Positions 62,779 through 64,000 of a stretch of 64,000 bases of DNA are shown piece after piece. How positions within the stretch are numbered: the stretch's first letter is position 1; every line of letters starts with the position of its first letter. The stretch is from Sporomusa acidovorans. GTDB lineage: Bacteria > Bacillota > Negativicutes > Sporomusales > Sporomusaceae. The DNA is taken from the NCBI RefSeq assembly GCF_900101845.1, contig NZ_FNAM01000005.1, positions 62,001 to 126,000 on the forward strand, given 5' to 3'. A model generated the notes under the pieces. It saw only the letters and a list, made by a program, of their open reading frames with translations, searched no databases and had not been told where the DNA came from. A program made the position numbers and the translations under genes.

Positions 62779-64000
62779 CTGGAATGGAACCGTATTGACG
62801 ACGCGGGGTAAAGCCTTGCAGGCTAAAGTGGAAGCCGGTACGACTATGCAAATCACAAAGCTAAAAATCGGCGATGGCATACTCAGTGCTGGTCAAACGG
62901 TAGATGCGCTTATAGATTTAGTTTCTCCTAAAAAAAATATTGGTATATCGGCAAAAACCCCGCTGGAATCCGGAATTTGCAAGGTAACTGCCGTAGTTAC
63001 CAACGACGGATTGGCAACGGGGTTTTATGTACGGGAATTGGGGGTATTTGCTCAGGACCCGGACCTGGGAGAAATTCTATATGCTTACACTTCCGACGGT
63101 AGTCCAGATTATTTACCTGCTGCCGGCGGATCCGTAGCCGTAGCAGAGGAACTTGTGGTGCAGTTAGCCTTTTCGAATGCGGTTGATATTCAGGCAACTA
63201 TTACACTGGACGGCCTAATTACAACAGCTATACTAGAGCAACATAAAACAAAGTCGCCTATTGACCATCCTGACGGAAGTGTCACTGATGAAGTAATAGG
63301 AAACCGGATAATTACCGATACAACAGAGCTTGCCGGTACAGCCGCAAGCCTAACAACTTTGCTCGGCCGTATCGGGAATATGTTGAAGCAAATAACGGGC
63401 AAAACAAACTGGTATACTCTTCCGACTCTGACACTGGAAGCGATAAATACCCTGTTCGGTACGTCCGGTCATGCCCATACCGGTATTGCTGGTCAAGGGC
63501 CGAAGATAAATAGTACTGGACTTGCAGCCGGGGCTGCGGATGACACGTCAATTGGCAATCGCACCATAACGGACACCACGGCGGCAGCAGCGGGAGCCGA
63601 TACATTGACAAAACTGTTATCGAAACTGGGCAATATGGTAAAATCCATTACCGGCAAGGCAAACTGGTACACGGCACCGGCTACAACGTTGGAGACAGCA
63701 AATACTCATATCGCTGATAAGAACAACCCGCACGGGGTAACAGCCGCGCAAGCCGGGGCGGCTCCTGGATCGGTATTGGTAGACGCGCAAAGAATTGCAA
63801 ACGATACGTTGTCCAATATAATGGTCGAAGGGAAAGTAGGTGCCTACCTAACGGCTAATTGCTATTACGACGGCGCTAAATGGTACAGAAAAGATGAGTC
63901 GAAGCCAGCGATAATACTTTTTGTCGCCACGGGTATTCCGAATAGCGTAACATATGATTATGCCGCCGCCGGAACTGGTGCTATTACGTGGACGGAAAAG
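62771..64000 (+). CDS. Tail fibre protein H-like, partial (runs off the window)
   Basis: ATG 62771 overlaps the gpI stop; 410 codons are open to the window edge. The N-terminal domain matches phage tail-collar or gpH openings (NWNGTVLTTRGKALQAKVEAGTTMQITKLKIGDG, RELGVFAQDPDLGEILYAY). From residue 176 two 85-residue repeats begin with IGNRIITDTT and IGNRTITDTT and share GNM...ITGK.NWYT..., a modular fibre shaft; the receptor-binding tip lies outside. Confidence 0.9.
   Translation, partial: MPNWNGTVLTTRGKALQAKVEAGTTMQITKLKIGDGILSAGQTVDALIDLVSPKKNIGISAKTPLESGICKVTAVVTNDGLATGFYVRELGVFAQDPDLGEILYAYTSDGSPDYLPAAGGSVAVAEELVVQLAFSNAVDIQATITLDGLITTAILEQHKTKSPIDHPDGSVTDEVIGNRIITDTTELAGTAASLTTLLGRIGNMLKQITGKTNWYTLPTLTLEAINTLFGTSGHAHTGIAGQGPKINSTGLAAGAADDTSIGNRTITDTTAAAAGADTLTKLLSKLGNMVKSITGKANWYTAPATTLETANTHIADKNNPHGVTAAQAGAAPGSVLVDAQRIANDTLSNIMVEGKVGAYLTANCYYDGAKWYRKDESKPAIILFVATGIPNSVTYDYAAAGTGAITWTEK

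Larger units (their letters stand above)
23513..64000. mobile_element. Prophage with contractile tail (lambda-type head, P2-type tail), right end not in window
   Basis: At least 40.5 kb of phage genes run without host genes between them: integration, lysogeny switch, recombination and replication, late regulator, packaging, head and contractile-tail genes in order. All recognised structural genes have full-length frames, so the element may still be functional. Lysis genes and attR are not seen and should lie to the right. Confidence 0.97.

Overview
The window looks like a chromosome segment from an anaerobic, spore-forming, diderm Firmicute of the Negativicutes (Sporomusa/Pelosinus-like). The evidence is an outer-membrane protein with an N-terminal SLH domain and a terminal aromatic residue (1741-3159), strong AGGAGG ribosome sites, a T-box leader, a sporulation-type orphan histidine kinase, and a 1421-aa BcrAD/BadFG-type CoA-dehydratase-activase relative. 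No 16S gene is present, so the assignment is inference.

Positions 1-23,437 are host core sequence. They hold a YfcC-type carboxylate/amino-acid carrier, the SLH porin, a three-subunit molybdenum hydroxylase (2Fe-2S, FAD and molybdopterin subunits), a small CmpB-like membrane protein and the giant activase-like protein on the minus strand. A Na+/solute symporter follows, behind a T-box leader with two T-box/terminator modules in tandem. Next come two small hypothetical genes, an XRE regulator, a region of unusual palindromes and a 164-bp nested inverted-repeat element. The complete F1Fo ATP synthase operon atpIBEFHAGDC has two notable features: the c subunit carries a second carboxylate in its ion site, which suggests Na+ coupling, and epsilon is only 87 aa and lacks the C-terminal inhibitory helices. 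A histidine kinase and a tRNA-Val(CAC) close this part.

From 23,513 to the right edge the window is a prophage inserted at the 3' end of the tRNA-Val gene; its right end lies outside. Layout: integrase, ImmA-like protease with zinc ribbons and CI-like repressor (minus strand); a switch region with five related operators; Cro-like and antirepressor genes; a run of very small genes including a LysM lipoprotein; a degenerate AbrB fragment; a recombination/replication block (Gp157, HD, ERF, SSB, helicases, PcfK/PcfJ, DUF3102, VRR-NUC, DUF927 primase-helicase); an iteron-rich candidate origin; an ArpU-like late regulator with a direct-repeat late promoter; and two moron genes behind repeated leader modules. 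The late region runs to the edge: a lambda-type head (Nu1/GpA terminase, gpW, portal, ClpP-like protease with nested scaffold, gpD, gpE) joined to a P2-type contractile tail (Z-like, sheath, tube, E/E' chaperone with a -1 frameshift, tape measure, X, D, V, W, U, J, I, H). It appears intact as far as seen; no lysis genes are visible, so they are probably beyond the edge.

I found no CRISPR array, transposase or clear new defence operon. The most unusual signals are the tandem T-box, the two-carboxylate c subunit with short epsilon, the iteron origin, the repeated CCCAAGCGCTTGGG palindrome, the G9 tract in a zinc-finger gene, the prion-like SSB tail and the moron modules.
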